Assembly (NCBI GenBank): GCA_963971575.1
Contig: OZ020611.1
Location: 8,032,933-8,096,932 of the forward strand
DNA: 64,000 bases
DNA from: Liopterus haemorrhoidalis
Taxonomy: Eukaryota > Arthropoda > Insecta > Coleoptera > Dytiscidae
Direction: 5' to 3'
A program made the position numbers and the translations under genes. Positions 10,797 to 19,790 of the stretch are shown here, piece by piece; the stretch's first letter is position 1; every line of letters starts with the position of its first letter. Below the pieces are notes generated by a model, which made no database searches, had not been told where the DNA came from, and was given only the letters and a program-made list of their open reading frames with translations.

Positions 10797-10886
10797 ACGC
10801 TTTATTCCGTGTGTGTATTTTTTCATGTGTGCTTTTTTCCGTGTGCGTATTAATCCGGGTGCGTTTTTTCCGTGTGCGTATTTTTA
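10797..10886. repeat. Minisatellite of CCGTGTGCGTATTTTTT-like units
   Basis: About five imperfect units of roughly 18-20 bp (cores CCGTGTG, CATGTGTGC, CCGTGTGCGTA, CCGGGTGCG, CCGTGTGCGTA) are arranged head to tail, each followed by a T-run. Confidence 0.75.
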
Positions 10887-11214
10887 TATTATATAAGAAA
10901 ATGGAAAATTAATTTTAATAAATATATTTTAAATTTAACGTCTCAAATCATTTTTAGTTTTAACATTATAAATATAATGCACTGAGTGAAAATGAATCGT
11001 TTTCCCATCTTAAAAAGTTAATGAATAAATAATTCGGAATAATACTCATTATTTGTCCAGTTTTTAATAATACGCGAAGAGTTGATTCAATTTGAATTAG
11101 ATGAAGTTAGGCGTATGGATAGAGAAAGAAGTCTGAGGTGTCGAGCAAGTTCCACATTAAGGTAATGATTTGTTTGCCAACACAGTTGGCAATGGGTCCA
11201 CTAGTAATAAATAA

Positions 11215-11470
11215 TAGTACATTGTCCTTCTTCATGACAATGCACGTGCTCATACCGCAACATAAACAAATGAACTGTTCAAGAATTTCAGATAGATGAT
11301 ATTCGACCATCCGCCCTACATCCCTGATTTGGCACCAAGCTATTTCCATTTGTTCACCAGGATGAAAACGTGTGGGAAAGAAGTGATTCAGCACTAATGA
11401 GGAACTGAAAACCAGTGTGCAAGATTGGCTGAGAACCCAGGCGGCAACATGGTATGTTCGTCTCTCATAA
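11215..11470 (+). pseudogene. Mariner transposase C-terminal fragment
   Basis: The translation gives LLHDNARAHTAT, a stop, then TNELFKNF, a stop, MIFDHPPYIPDLAPSYFHLF and TRMKTCGKEV. A frame change near 11390 continues as EELKTSVQDWLRTQAATWY. This is the mariner second aspartate (HDNA), third-acid region (YSPDLAPSDYHLF, with the third D changed to Y at the SDY position) and C-terminal tail. At least four stops and one frameshift make it non-functional. The N-terminal half is missing. Confidence 0.7.
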
Positions 11471-12535
11471 CGTTACATCATTAAGCTAACACCTAAATTT
11501 ACTACTTAAAATGAGTCCTGTTTGTACAGGGATAATAAGAACGACCGAAACTCAATACTGGATTTCATTATTATAGCTGCAGGTCAAAAAACAGACAACG
11601 TACCTTATCCGCCCATAGTCGCCACATAGGCATTGGGAACCTATGCGATTGAGATCCCAATATAAATGACAAAAATTATAGAACGAATTTCAGAAGAACT
11701 TTAAAATTAACGAAAAGAAAAACGTAAGTACATGAGCTTTTGAAAAGTTTTCCACAGGTAATAAAAACAGAGTTAAACAAAAAAGTGCAATTTAAATAAT
11801 AAGACCGTTCAAATTTTAACGCAATCAAAAAATTAAACCATTATAAAAATCCCCCTTAGGGCAATTTTCTTTCAACAGTCCCTTATTATTCTTTTAAAAA
11901 CCGCACCAAAGAAAATTGTTCGATAATTCTTTTTTAAACCTCTTCATTACATTCTTAATCTTTTCTGTTCATTTATTTTTTTATTCTTGAAGAAAAAAAT
12001 AAATGTATAATTTAGTATTCGTGACATTTTCATTACGGTCCTGGAAAATATGTTTGTTATTCAAGGAACACAAAAGCCAAGAGTGTATGGATTCTCTGTT
12101 AATGGCCATACAAATTCATGGTGCGCAATAAACTTTCTTTTAAAAAGAGGGAGAGAATTTTTCTCGCGCCTCCACAAGTATTTCTAAAGAATAATGTTGA
12201 ATCATTAGATGCAAGGTTATACTTTCAATGATGATATATAAAACATATTTATTACATTCAAGAAATAATAAGTTAACTAATCGATAATTACTGTGGGGTC
12301 TCACAGAATAACTCAAAGAATTCTATTCGAAATGCAAACTACGAAATTAGCGTCAAAAATTTTCAAGGTGATAGAACAACGATAAAATAAGGGTAGTTTC
12401 AGGTAATTCCATCTATGAGTGGACGAATATAAAAGTTTCTTCCAGCAATTTACGTCAGTCGCTTGGAGATGCTCAATTCTGTTGGCAATTAAAGAGAAAC
12501 AAAGCATGACCAACAGTGAAATATATTGAGATATT
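11471..12535. other. No gene seen
   Basis: AT-rich; the frame at 12313-12513 on the minus strand has no recognised domain. Confidence 0.4.
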
Positions 12536-12539
12536 TCTC

Positions 12540-12735
12540 AAGACAACCCGAACAAAGTACTGGTGTCCATCGTTACAGGGCACAAAACTGTGTTTCTGTA
12601 ATATTATTTCCTATGAAAATAATTCCATGAAATGGTGTAAACCGGAAGAAACGCATCTGAGGAAAGCAAAGGTTTCCCAGTCGACCAAGAAGTTCATTGT
12701 CGACTTTTTGGAATTCAAGAGAAATCCTAATGATC
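12540..12735 (+). pseudogene. Mariner catalytic-core fragment
   Basis: SIVTGHKTVFL at about 12570 corresponds to the mariner first-acid motif IVTGDETW, with the aspartate replaced by H. In a shifted frame, SMKWCKPEETHLRKAKV and SQSTKKFIVDFLEF follow, matching the Q-W...PG..P.KAK..QSAKKVM..VFWD segment. It sits inside a 91-codon open frame (12516-12791) whose ends are unrelated. No flanking transposase blocks were found. Confidence 0.5.
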
Positions 12736-12910
12736 GGCTTAAAGGAGAGACTGTCAAAATTATGGTATATTTGTATTCTAATAGCCTTTAAGCTGTGTAG
12801 GTCAAGGTTGCTGACGTACGGATTTGTGAATTATAGAATATGCAGGGTGTTGCGTGTTTGACAACATAAGTGTTGAACTATTTCTAATGAGTTGATAAAC
12901 ATTATTCAAT

Positions 12911-13362
12911 TGTGACGACTATGGTCTTTTAATTGCTGCCAACAATTACACAAATGAATAATGTTTCCAAAACAATTGAGTAGGACCTGACGTCATAGTG
13001 TCCTGGTTAAGAGTTATAAAATGGTCATAGGGAATAGAGTCGGGGTTGTCATTCTTGTGACCAGTCATCACGTCGGTGGTCATCTGTCCGCATCACGCTT
13101 CCCAAGGACCAGCCCAGCTGTTGAAGTCGGAAAGGCAAGATGTGAGTGTTGTCTACAGGGATTCTCCACGTGTTCGCCTCGTGCGGATACCTGGGGTTGT
13201 TTGTACGATCCTGGAGGAGCCGGGGCAAGAATGAGACTAACAGCTTTTAAACGGATAACACTAGCAGCCATTTTACCAACAATTGTACATATTTTGATGT
13301 AAATTAATCATGTATAATAAATTTTGTAGAAAAGATTCCGTTCTTGACTTCACCCCGTGACA
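12911..13362. mobile_element. Candidate solo LTR
   Basis: It opens TGTGACGACT and closes CCCCGTGACA, so the terminal heptamers are complementary at 6 of 7 positions. A TATA-like GTTATAAAATGG lies near 13011 and an AATAAA at about 13316, in the order expected of an insect LTR, and the block is GC-richer than its flanks. No clear target duplication or internal retrotransposon genes are visible. Open frames inside it (13021-13302 plus, 13080-13271 minus) look incidental. Confidence 0.4.
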
Positions 13363-13829
13363 ATACGACAATGAAACAGAAACATTAGCCTGCTGCATAA
13401 GTTGCACAATGCTATAAAGGTCAAGAGACGTGGTAGTAGTGGTGATCGACTCCTACACGTGCCAGTCCACACAACCTCGGTTGCCAAAGTTTCTGTGAAG
13501 GAGCGTGGGCTCAAGAAACTTGACCACATACTCTACAACCCAGATCTGCCCTCCAGTGACAGTTTTCAAAACTAAAAATATACCTTCTAGATTTATTAGT
13601 GATATATACAGTGATATGTAACAACAAAATATTAACAGTGATGAAGAGTTGCAAGTAGGCGGCTAGTAAGTATTTTGCATACAAAACTGCCGACTATTTT
13701 TCTAATTTGATTGCCGACTAAAATTTTGATTCAGCGATGTAAAAAGTATATTGAAATTTAAGGAGACTATGAAAAATAACATTCATTTTATTTTATTTAT
13801 GTTTGCTTTTGAGTTTGGGTCGGATATCG
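13363..13829. other. No gene seen
   Basis: Moderately AT-rich sequence between the candidate LTR and a hAT MITE. The phrase CTCCTACACGTGCCAGTCCA at 13449 resembles part of the candidate LTR at 8962-9458, so some of it may be related repeat. Confidence 0.3.
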
Positions 13830-14239
13830 GTCTAGGCTAGTGATGGCGAACATATGACCCGTAGATCACCAGTCACCCGTATGACGCTTAAAATAACCTG
13901 TTCAATGGGAGATCTTTGTAGTTCTAAATATTCTAAGGGAGATTCTAAGATAACTAAGGTTGGGCCTAAGCGAGTTTATTCACAAAACATGGTAGGGAAA
14001 TCGACAAATATGATTAATAGCGAGATGTAATTCAACTTGTTATATGCCTTTAATGTACAAGTCAAACAAAAGGCCACTAGCTCAGGTAGAGTTAACAAGA
14101 TAAGCAGTGCATTCCAAACAAATATTTACATCCTTAAACGCCAGATTTTTATTTGCGCATTAGATATTTGACCCCCGATTTGAATCAAAATTTCAAATTC
14201 AATTTCAGGGGAAAAAGGTTCGCCATCTGAAGTCTAAGC
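13830..14239. mobile_element. hAT MITE with imperfect 8-bp target duplication
   Basis: GTCTAGGC (13830-13837) and GTCTAAGC (14232-14239) bracket a 394-bp element whose ends carry the inverted core GATGGCGAAC (left TAGTGATGGCGAAC, right GTTCGCCATCTGAA). GATGGCGAAC termini with an 8-bp duplication are typical of hAT MITEs. There is no coding frame inside. Confidence 0.7.
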
Positions 14240-15122
14240 CAAGCCCTAGGCAGTGATTCTAAGGTCAATTGTAAATACGCGTAGGGTAACTGCAGCGAAT
14301 TTCGACTATGCAGGTAATTTCGACTATCCCATTATTTCTCTAAATAATTGCTGCCATATAGCGGTAGTATAACGTAACACTATGTTTATGTGAAAAACTA
14401 ACATCAGTTTATTTTAAGTCACGTGTGAATATCGTTAGACGAACAGTGTAGATATTTATATTTTTTAAGTGTTAAAATATTTTTTTATTGGTTTTAATCA
14501 GCAGTTGTTTATCAAAGGAAAGTTGAACAAAATATTTTGCATTGAATAAACTGATAAGAACTGATCCAAATACATATATACTAGCTGGTAAAATTTGATT
14601 TTCATAATATTTTGTTACAATATCACAGGCTAAATAAAAGAGATTTGATTGCAGGTAATATCGACTCGAGGAATGAAGCTACTACGAACTAGTCGATATT
14701 ACATGCATGCATGTTTCACTTACCTAATTTGACGACAATTAAAATCACGTCTTACTAAAAGTCTCTATTATTATATTCTTTTACCTAAATAAAATGTAAA
14801 AGACACAAGAAACGTTGATTATCTTAAAATTTTAGGGTAGTCGATATTAACATCACTTTTTTTAAATCAACGTTTTTTTCATATTTTTTTATGTCGAACT
14901 TAAGTTGTAATAACAGCTTGTTTCATCGTGAAAATATTTAGCACCTAAAGATAAGTGAATGAGGTATCGATTGGGATCACTTTCCTACCAAAATATTGAA
15001 TAGTACGTAAATTAAAAAATAAATAAATTTGGTAATCGAAATTCGCTACAGTTACCCTATACTTTTTAAGTTGGTATATATAACAAAAATAATAATAATA
15101 TCTGTATATTTTCCTTTATTTG
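14240..15122. other. No gene seen
   Basis: AT-rich. The phrases TAATTTCGACTAT and TAATATCGACT recur loosely (14312, 14658, 14830), hinting at an old dispersed or tandem repeat that I could not define. Confidence 0.35.
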
Positions 15123-15836
15123 TAACGATCTTAAGCAAGCCTGTGGCCGCAGGCCCTAAAACCTAGTAGCTCTAGTTAGACCGCTAGCGAGGGTACAAAC
15201 GTGAATTCAACTCTTGCCTGTGTCAAATAATATGTATAAAAAATATTCATACAAATTACAGGTTCTGCTTAGCTGTTCGCAACCTGTAGGCAGGGCCGGC
15301 GGAAGCAGGCATGCAAAGCATGCGGGCTCCGCTGCGAGGGGGGCCCTGTCGTGAGACTCAAAAGGGCGCCAAATTAATGTAAAAGTAATTAGTGAAATGT
15401 AATTTTGGAACGAGGACATTTTTTTGTTTAGGTCTTCATTTTAATTTTAGAAGTGAGGACCTTGTTTTTTTTTTACGTCATCACGTGAAATTTGGAAGCG
15501 AGGACCTTTTTTTGTCATTACTTGAAATTTAGAAGTGCGGACCTTTTCTTTGTCAACACTTATATTTTAGAAGAGTAAAAACTCGTTTTGTTTCCAGAAC
15601 ATTAATAAAATCTTACCCGGAGCTATTGACGTCCTGCCTGGGGGCGCTTAATTAACTGTTGCCTACGGACGCCAAAACCCTCGCGCCGGCCCTGCCTGTA
15701 GGTGCGCATAAAAGGGCGTAATGCTGACCATATTACTCCTGAATGTACAAAAATTGAAAATATGGTCATGACACCTGGAAACAGGAGACCTAGGCTCACC
15801 TAGGGCTGTCGCGCCAATGATAATAACGACACTAAG
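15123..15836 (+). mobile_element. tRNA-derived SINE, copy 1, split by a hAT MITE
   Basis: TAACGATCTTAAG (15123-15135) and TAACGACACTAAG (15824-15836) match at 10 of 13 positions and flank the repeat. The same sequence occurs inverted at 28541-28838. The head carries a degenerate RNA polymerase III B box (AATTCAACTC near 15209) about 30 bp after an A-box-like TAGCTCTAGTTAGAC. The body has a 5-11 bp hairpin near TGTATAAAAAATATTCATACA, and the 3' end reads GCTGTCGCGCCAATGA. A 404-bp hAT MITE with its own target duplication interrupts it at 15291-15694, so the SINE is the older insertion. Confidence 0.6.
15283..15702. mobile_element. hAT MITE nested in SINE, 8-bp duplication CCTGTAGG
   Basis: CCTGTAGG is perfectly repeated at 15283-15290 and 15695-15702. 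The 404-bp element between starts CAGGGCCGGCG and ends with its exact complement CGCCGGCCCTG. Its interior holds a degenerate minisatellite of T-rich units with AGAAGTGAGGACC, also seen in the hAT MITEs at 19217 and 24087. No transposase is encoded. The short minus-strand frame 15207-15419 spans the element junction and is not a gene. Confidence 0.88.
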
Positions 15837-16116
15837 TAATTAAAAGTTTCAACATTTAATATACTTTGCAGGTGACAAGCAATTCAAATATAGTTCCCCA
15901 AATTTCTTCTGTCAGTAAAATGTATATCTAAGCACGATGTGCGAGAGAGGAAGGGCAGCCCTTTCTTATTTTTGGAGAGCCCTTTTACAAATTTAAAAGG
16001 GAATAAAATTACTAGTTACATCAGTTCGGTCTTTTGTAGACAGTAGGACTCATCTATTGTCATACCCGATATTAGTGCCATTACAAACTTGGAAAATATA
16101 AATAAAAAACATGAAA

Positions 16117-16226
16117 ATGTTTAGAAATGTTAATTAGTTAGTTAAAAAAATTTGGCGCACAGCAACAAAGGCTATTTGCGCCTAACGCAGCCCATCTAAA
16201 TGATTAAATTTTAAGAAATGTTTAGA
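16117..16226. mobile_element. Hairpin micro-insertion, copy 2
   Basis: The hairpin 16154-16182 has the full outer stem GGCGCA...TGCGCC around CAGCAACAAAGGCTATT, preceded by TTAGTTAGTTAAAAAAATTT and followed by TAACGCAGCCCATCTAAATG, an extension shared with copies at 33709 and 52273. TTTAGAAATGTTAA on the left and TTAAGAAATGTTTA on the right (about 16119 and 16210) are a plausible, imperfect target duplication. Confidence 0.6.
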
Positions 16227-16342
16227 CTGTAGTGCTACAATGATTTGGAAAGCTTCTACACAAAACAGTTTATATAAAATATCATCATTAAGCAGTTAAA
16301 ATTAATAAACAAAACATACGACACAAATTTCCATTAAAAAAA

Positions 16343-16422
16343 AACACATTGTGCATCAATTGACCACCGGTAGGTATTTTCATACTGAAATGTGCATAAC
16401 GGTGGTTGGTGCACAATGTGTT
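16343..16422. repeat. 80-bp hairpin repeat
   Basis: AACACATTGTGCA at 16343 and TGCACAATGTGTT ending at 16422 are exact complements. After a 3-base bulge the pairing continues through CCACCG/CGGTGG. The structure looks like a tiny foldback MITE; no clear target duplication is seen. Confidence 0.7.
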
Positions 16423-16557
16423 AAATTAGTTATTTGATTAGTTTTTAGTTAGCTAAATTTATGAGACGCAGGAAAAATGGACATTTAGTATAGGATGGTT
16501 TTTTCTGTAGTCGTATCAATTACTAGAGACTTTTAAAAGCTATATACATGTAACTTT

Positions 16558-16699
16558 TTAGAGCCGGTTTATGAAAGCCTAGTTAACTATAACAAAATAG
16601 TTAGAAAATGGTTGCTATGGTTACTTATGGGATTGTTATATTGTAACCGAGTTTAACCAAAAGGTTAAACCCGGCTAAGCTTTCAGAAACCGGCTCTAA
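16558..16699. mobile_element. Small MITE with 23-bp terminal repeats
   Basis: AGAGCCGGTTTATGAAAGCC at 16560 and the complement of the block ending at 16697 (AGAGCCGGTTTCTGAAAGCT) match at 21 of 23 bp. The element is about 138 bp and also has an inner GTTTAACC...GGTTAAAC inverted repeat. It is flanked by TTA on the left and TAA on the right, so the duplication type (TTA-like or TA) is unresolved. Confidence 0.7.
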
Positions 16700-17275
16700 G
16701 AGATTTCATTTCGTATCTTCTTTCAAAAAAAAATTTTTAAATATTTATTTACATAGTTTTGCTTAGTTTTCGGAATGGAAACTTAAACTGAGCACACTAT
16801 TTAGCTAGACATTATTGAGACGATATATTTTTGGTATATTTTTGACTGAAATGGTGAATTGTTAAATCTTTTTCAAAAAAAAATAATTTCCTCTAATTTA
16901 CGCATTAGAGCTTTTAACTTTCCACCACATTCCATTCGAAATTATCCACCATTTATAATAAAACTGTCCTTAATATTTTAAAATAATGTTAAAGCAACGT
17001 TGTAGGACTTAAACAGTGCTCTTTATTAGTGTACAATATATAAAGAAAATATGTCATTTGTTTTTTTTTTTTTTTTCCAAAAATATGTTACATGTTACGT
17101 ATTAAATTAAGAACACTAGTGAAATTCCAAATATTTATTAAATACTTCAGAAACTCATATCTAACATTTTTTTAAATAAATAAAAAAATAAAAAAAGTGT
17201 TTGAAGCCTAAGTCCTTGAAATATATTTGGAAAGGATTTGCTTCACCTCATTATCCGATTCAGTTTCTGAGGTCG
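16700..17275. other. No gene seen
   Basis: AT-rich with homopolymer runs, including a T-run near 17060-17077. Confidence 0.5.
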
Positions 17276-17357
17276 ATAGTTTGAGAATAGTTGGTTAAAA
17301 AAAAAAAAAAATGGCGCACAGCAACGATGGCTGTTTACGCCAATAGTTCGGGAATAG
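17276..17357. mobile_element. Hairpin micro-insertion, copy 3
   Basis: ATAGTTTGAGAATAG (17276-17290) and ATAGTTCGGGAATAG (17343-17357) match at 13 of 15 bases and flank only 52 bp. That insert is TTGGTT, an A-run, and the hairpin GGCGCACAGCAACGATGGCT... (17313-17341), whose inner stem ACAGC/GCTGT is fully paired. This is one of the clearest target-duplication cases in the family. Confidence 0.75.
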
Positions 17358-17617
17358 CGTTCCTCTACAGTTTATCGACAGGAATTGAATTGTACCAAAA
17401 TTGTTTTTATTCTTTTCAAAATAGGCAAGAGTCCTTTACATAAATTCGTTAATTCTGTAGGTATATTATTATTTAATGGTCTACCTGTTAAATTTTTAAA
17501 GGTCTAAATTTTTCCTATTATACTTGTGGTAATTTACACTGACTTGGTCAAAAAATCCCAAAATCGAAAATGTAGACTTTTCGTAGTAAGACGATGTGTG
17601 TATGTATATACACGATG

Positions 17618-18114
17618 GGTGTCTCAAAAAAATGTACTCACACTTTAACTGTCGCTAACATGCTGTTGTATTGCAGTTGTAATTAATTAATCACAGCATG
17701 GCAGAAAATCAACTTAATTTGGAAGAGAGGAAGTTTGCCCTGAAATGTTATTGGAAGACCGAAAACGCCATTGAAATGCAAAGACAATTCAGAAAGGAAC
17801 TCGCAAAACCGCCACCAACGAGCGGGACCATTGCTCGCATCAGAGACAAATTTGAAGCAGATGGAACCGCCCAGAACGTCAACAAGAAACGTTCGGGACG
17901 ACCACGGACATCCACGAACCCTGGAAAAGAAGAGCAGGTGCAGCAAACACTCTTTCGATCACCACAGAAATCTCTTCGACAAACTGCTCGGGAAACCCAC
18001 ATGATTCTTCAATTACATTTGTCTTCTGTATTTAAAGCTATTCCATTTGACTCACTATGTTCATAAATAATATTTTTCTCGTCATTCGAAGTGTGAGTAC
18101 ATTTTTTTGAGACT
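17618..18114 (+). mobile_element. Deletion-derivative mariner-like element with perfect 25-bp TIRs
   Basis: GTCTCAAAAAAATGTACTCA plus CACTT (17621-17645) is exactly complementary to 18090-18114. The 494-bp element contains one open frame for the N-terminal part of a transposase and none of the catalytic core. The outer three bases differ between ends, so the original termini may reach slightly beyond 17621 and 18114. Perfect TIRs suggest a comparatively young insertion. Confidence 0.8.
17698..18066 (+). CDS. Truncated transposase: DNA-binding head only
   Basis: The 122-residue frame begins MAENQLNLEERKFALKCYWK, continues through IEMQRQFRKELAKPPPTSGT, IARIRDKFEADGTAQNVN and KKRSGRPRTSTNPGKEEQV, to RSPQKSLRQTARET. 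This is the widespread arthropod helix-turn-helix head with an R-S-G-R-P-R-T linker (the type I know as the DUF4817 region) that precedes mariner-like DDE domains. After about residue 105 the second helix-turn-helix breaks off and the last 15 residues are unrelated, so the catalytic domain is deleted. The frame has no stop and sits between perfect TIRs. It could act as an end-binding, repressor-like product if expressed; that is inference. Confidence 0.7.
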   Translation: MAENQLNLEERKFALKCYWKTENAIEMQRQFRKELAKPPPTSGTIARIRDKFEADGTAQNVNKKRSGRPRTSTNPGKEEQVQQTLFRSPQKSLRQTARETHMILQLHLSSVFKAIPFDSLCS

Positions 18115-18124
18115 TTTATATCAA

Positions 18125-18419
18125 TTTAATTTTTCGTATCTTTAGTACATTTTCTACATGTATGTCAAAGAACTATATATGCCTGCTAAATTTCAACTCT
18201 CTAGCTTATCCAATTGATAAAATTTCTATCGTATACAAAATGAAACCCGGTAAAAATATTTCTTATCTTCAATGAAATCCTAAAAATTTGTCAACTTGCA
18301 AATAACTAAAAATTGTTAAAATTTTCTCCACAGATATACTACTATGTTTGAAAAGAAACCAGCCTAATTTTATAGAGTCGTTGTAACAAGTGTCATCTTT
18401 CGGCAGATGATAATTTAAA
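18125..18419. other. No gene seen
   Basis: AT-rich sequence between two repeats. Confidence 0.4.
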
Positions 18420-18621
18420 CTACATGTCTCAGCTAATTTCAGTCCGATTTCATGACATTTGATCTAGTCTTAATAGTTATGGCGGTAAATGTGACAATCT
18501 GTTGATGTACTGATTATTTTATGAAGTTACATGTCTCACCTAACTTCAGTCCAATTTCATGACAGTTGAACAAGTCTGTTAATAGTTATGGCTGTAAATG
18601 TGACATTCTGTTGATGTACGT
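18420..18621. repeat. Tandem duplication, about 107-bp period
   Basis: TACATGTCTCAGCTAATTTC at 18421 recurs as TACATGTCTCACCTAACTTC at about 18529. Both continue through AGTCC.ATTTCATGACA, TTAATAGTTATGG and GTAAATGTGACA.TCTGTTGA. Divergence is moderate, so it is older than the duplication at 8393. Confidence 0.75.
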
Positions 18622-18994
18622 TGTCACAAAAAAACATGGACCAAAGAACGAATATGAAACGAAATGAAAAAATAAATGAACGATATGTTTTAAGCTCATT
18701 AAAAGTACAACATTAATTTTTGAAATATGTTTATTCAAACTAATGTTTGAAACATATAAGTTTGAAAAATTTATGGTTATTATTGTTCACGTGGAAGCAA
18801 GTGAATGGTTTGGTCGATTTAAAGCTGACCGTGAATCTGTCGAAGACAAACAAAGCCAGGACGTCCAAAAACGGCGAAGATGATTTTACGAATTACTGGA
18901 AATTACTATTTGGTTGTAATGGGGACCTTAAGTGCCACCCTACCGTCCGCATGAGAACGGAATATCGAGAACCAAGTAGTCAGTAGCATTACAA

Positions 18995-19062
18995 CAATAC
19001 ACCTTTAGTTAAAATTTTTGGTGCACAGCAACAATGGATATTTGCACCTCAATACACATTTA
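18995..19062. mobile_element. Hairpin micro-insertion, copy 4
   Basis: CAATACACCTTTA (18995-19007) and CAATACACATTTA (19050-19062) match at 12 of 13 bases and bracket a 42-bp insert made of GTTAAAATTTTT and the hairpin 19020-19048. The outer stem reads GGTGCA...TGCACC here, a paired change relative to GGCGCA...TGCGCC in copy 2. Confidence 0.8.
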
Positions 19063-19208
19063 CGTTGGTCCACTGTTGTTTCAGGGTTTCTGGCCAAAAA
19101 CCAAATTGTAAAGATCAACCCTCTCCGGCATTCGCCTGATTTGTCACCATGTGACTGATTCCTATTCCTAAGACTCAAAATTCCGATGAAAGGGCACATT
19201 ATGGTGGC

Positions 19209-19533
19209 ACTCCAGCCAGGGCCGGATTATCCCCTTAGACAAAAAAGACATTTGTCTAGGGCCCGGATTTGGTAGGTGATGTCTTTTTTTTTTTCTCTCC
19301 ACTTGGATTTGGGAGGTGAAGTCCTTTTTTTTGCTCTCCATTTGGATTTGGGAGGTGAAGTCCTTTTTTTTTTGCTCTTCACTTGGATGGATTTGGGGGT
19401 TGAAGTCCTTTTTTTTTTGCTCTTCACTTGGTTTTGGAAGGTAAGGACCTTTTAAAAAAAAACATAGGTTGAGGGCCCGTAAATCAAAAATGTCTTGGGC
19501 CCCGTGAAGGCTTAGTCCGCCACTGACTCCAGC
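19209..19533. mobile_element. hAT MITE with 8-bp duplication ACTCCAGC and internal minisatellite
   Basis: ACTCCAGC is perfectly repeated at 19209-19216 and 19526-19533. The 309-bp element between starts CAGGGCCGGATTA and ends TAGTCCGCCACTG. Its centre (about 19265-19450) is a tandem array of roughly 45-55 bp units built on TTTGGGAGGTGAAGTCC, a T-run and GCTCTCCACTTGGA. The array creates two spurious minus-strand frames. It is inserted in the mariner pseudogene. Confidence 0.88.
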
Positions 19534-19639
19534 CATGGGAGACGCCGAAATAAGGGTTACCAACGTTATATCAACAGACTCCAGAAATCAATGCAGGAAC
19601 TTGTTGACTGCGACCAACGTAGTATTGACGTGAAAGGAA

Positions 19640-19790
19640 CATATATTTTTTTTTAAACCACAGAACAGGATTAAATGTCCCAATTACACTATGGCTCACA
19701 AACATCCATGCCCTGACCGGGATTCGAACCCGGGACCTTTAGCTCGTAAAGCAGGAGCACTACCTCTACGCTACCAAGGTCGACTTTGAA
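19640..19790 (-). ncRNA. tRNA-derived sequence, probable SINE head
   Basis: On the minus strand 19780-19710 reads as a tRNA-like unit. The acceptor strand ACCTTGG pairs mostly with TCAGGGC, an A box TAGCGTAGAGG lies at 19773-19763, and a perfect B box GGTTCGAATCC at 19730-19720 sits in a CCGGG/CCCGG T stem. The would-be anticodon loop TTTACGA has a badly paired stem, so it is not a working tRNA. The downstream GGGCATGGATGTTTGTG and a later A-run resemble a SINE body and tail. Internal polymerase III promoter elements look intact. Confidence 0.6.

Larger units (their letters stand above)
18785..19655 (+). pseudogene. Mariner transposase split by two nested insertions
   Basis: N-terminal block at 18800-18910: EASEWFGRFKADRESVEDKQ, then GRPKTAKMI in a shifted frame (usual ..WF.RFK.GRES.EDD.R.GRPSTS). 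C-terminal block at about 19090-19210: FLAKNQIVKINPLRHSPDLS followed by PCD, stop, FLFLRLKIPMKG, the third catalytic aspartate region (PPYSPDLAPCDFFLFPKLK). The tail resumes after a hAT MITE at 19534-19650 as YQRYINRLQKSMQELVDCDQ and a final DVKGTYI. A 42-bp hairpin micro-insertion (19008-19049) lies between the halves. The central catalytic part is missing. It is nonfunctional but records the order of events. Confidence 0.7.

Noticed and set aside
13021..13302. 93-codon frame with a relatively GC-rich sequence
   Set aside because: It lies inside the candidate LTR, overlaps a frame on the other strand, and has no domain.
19168..19563. 131-codon minus-strand frame with repeated KKKDFTSQIQ-like peptides
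   Set aside because: It is a translation of the minisatellite inside the hAT MITE at 19217-19525.
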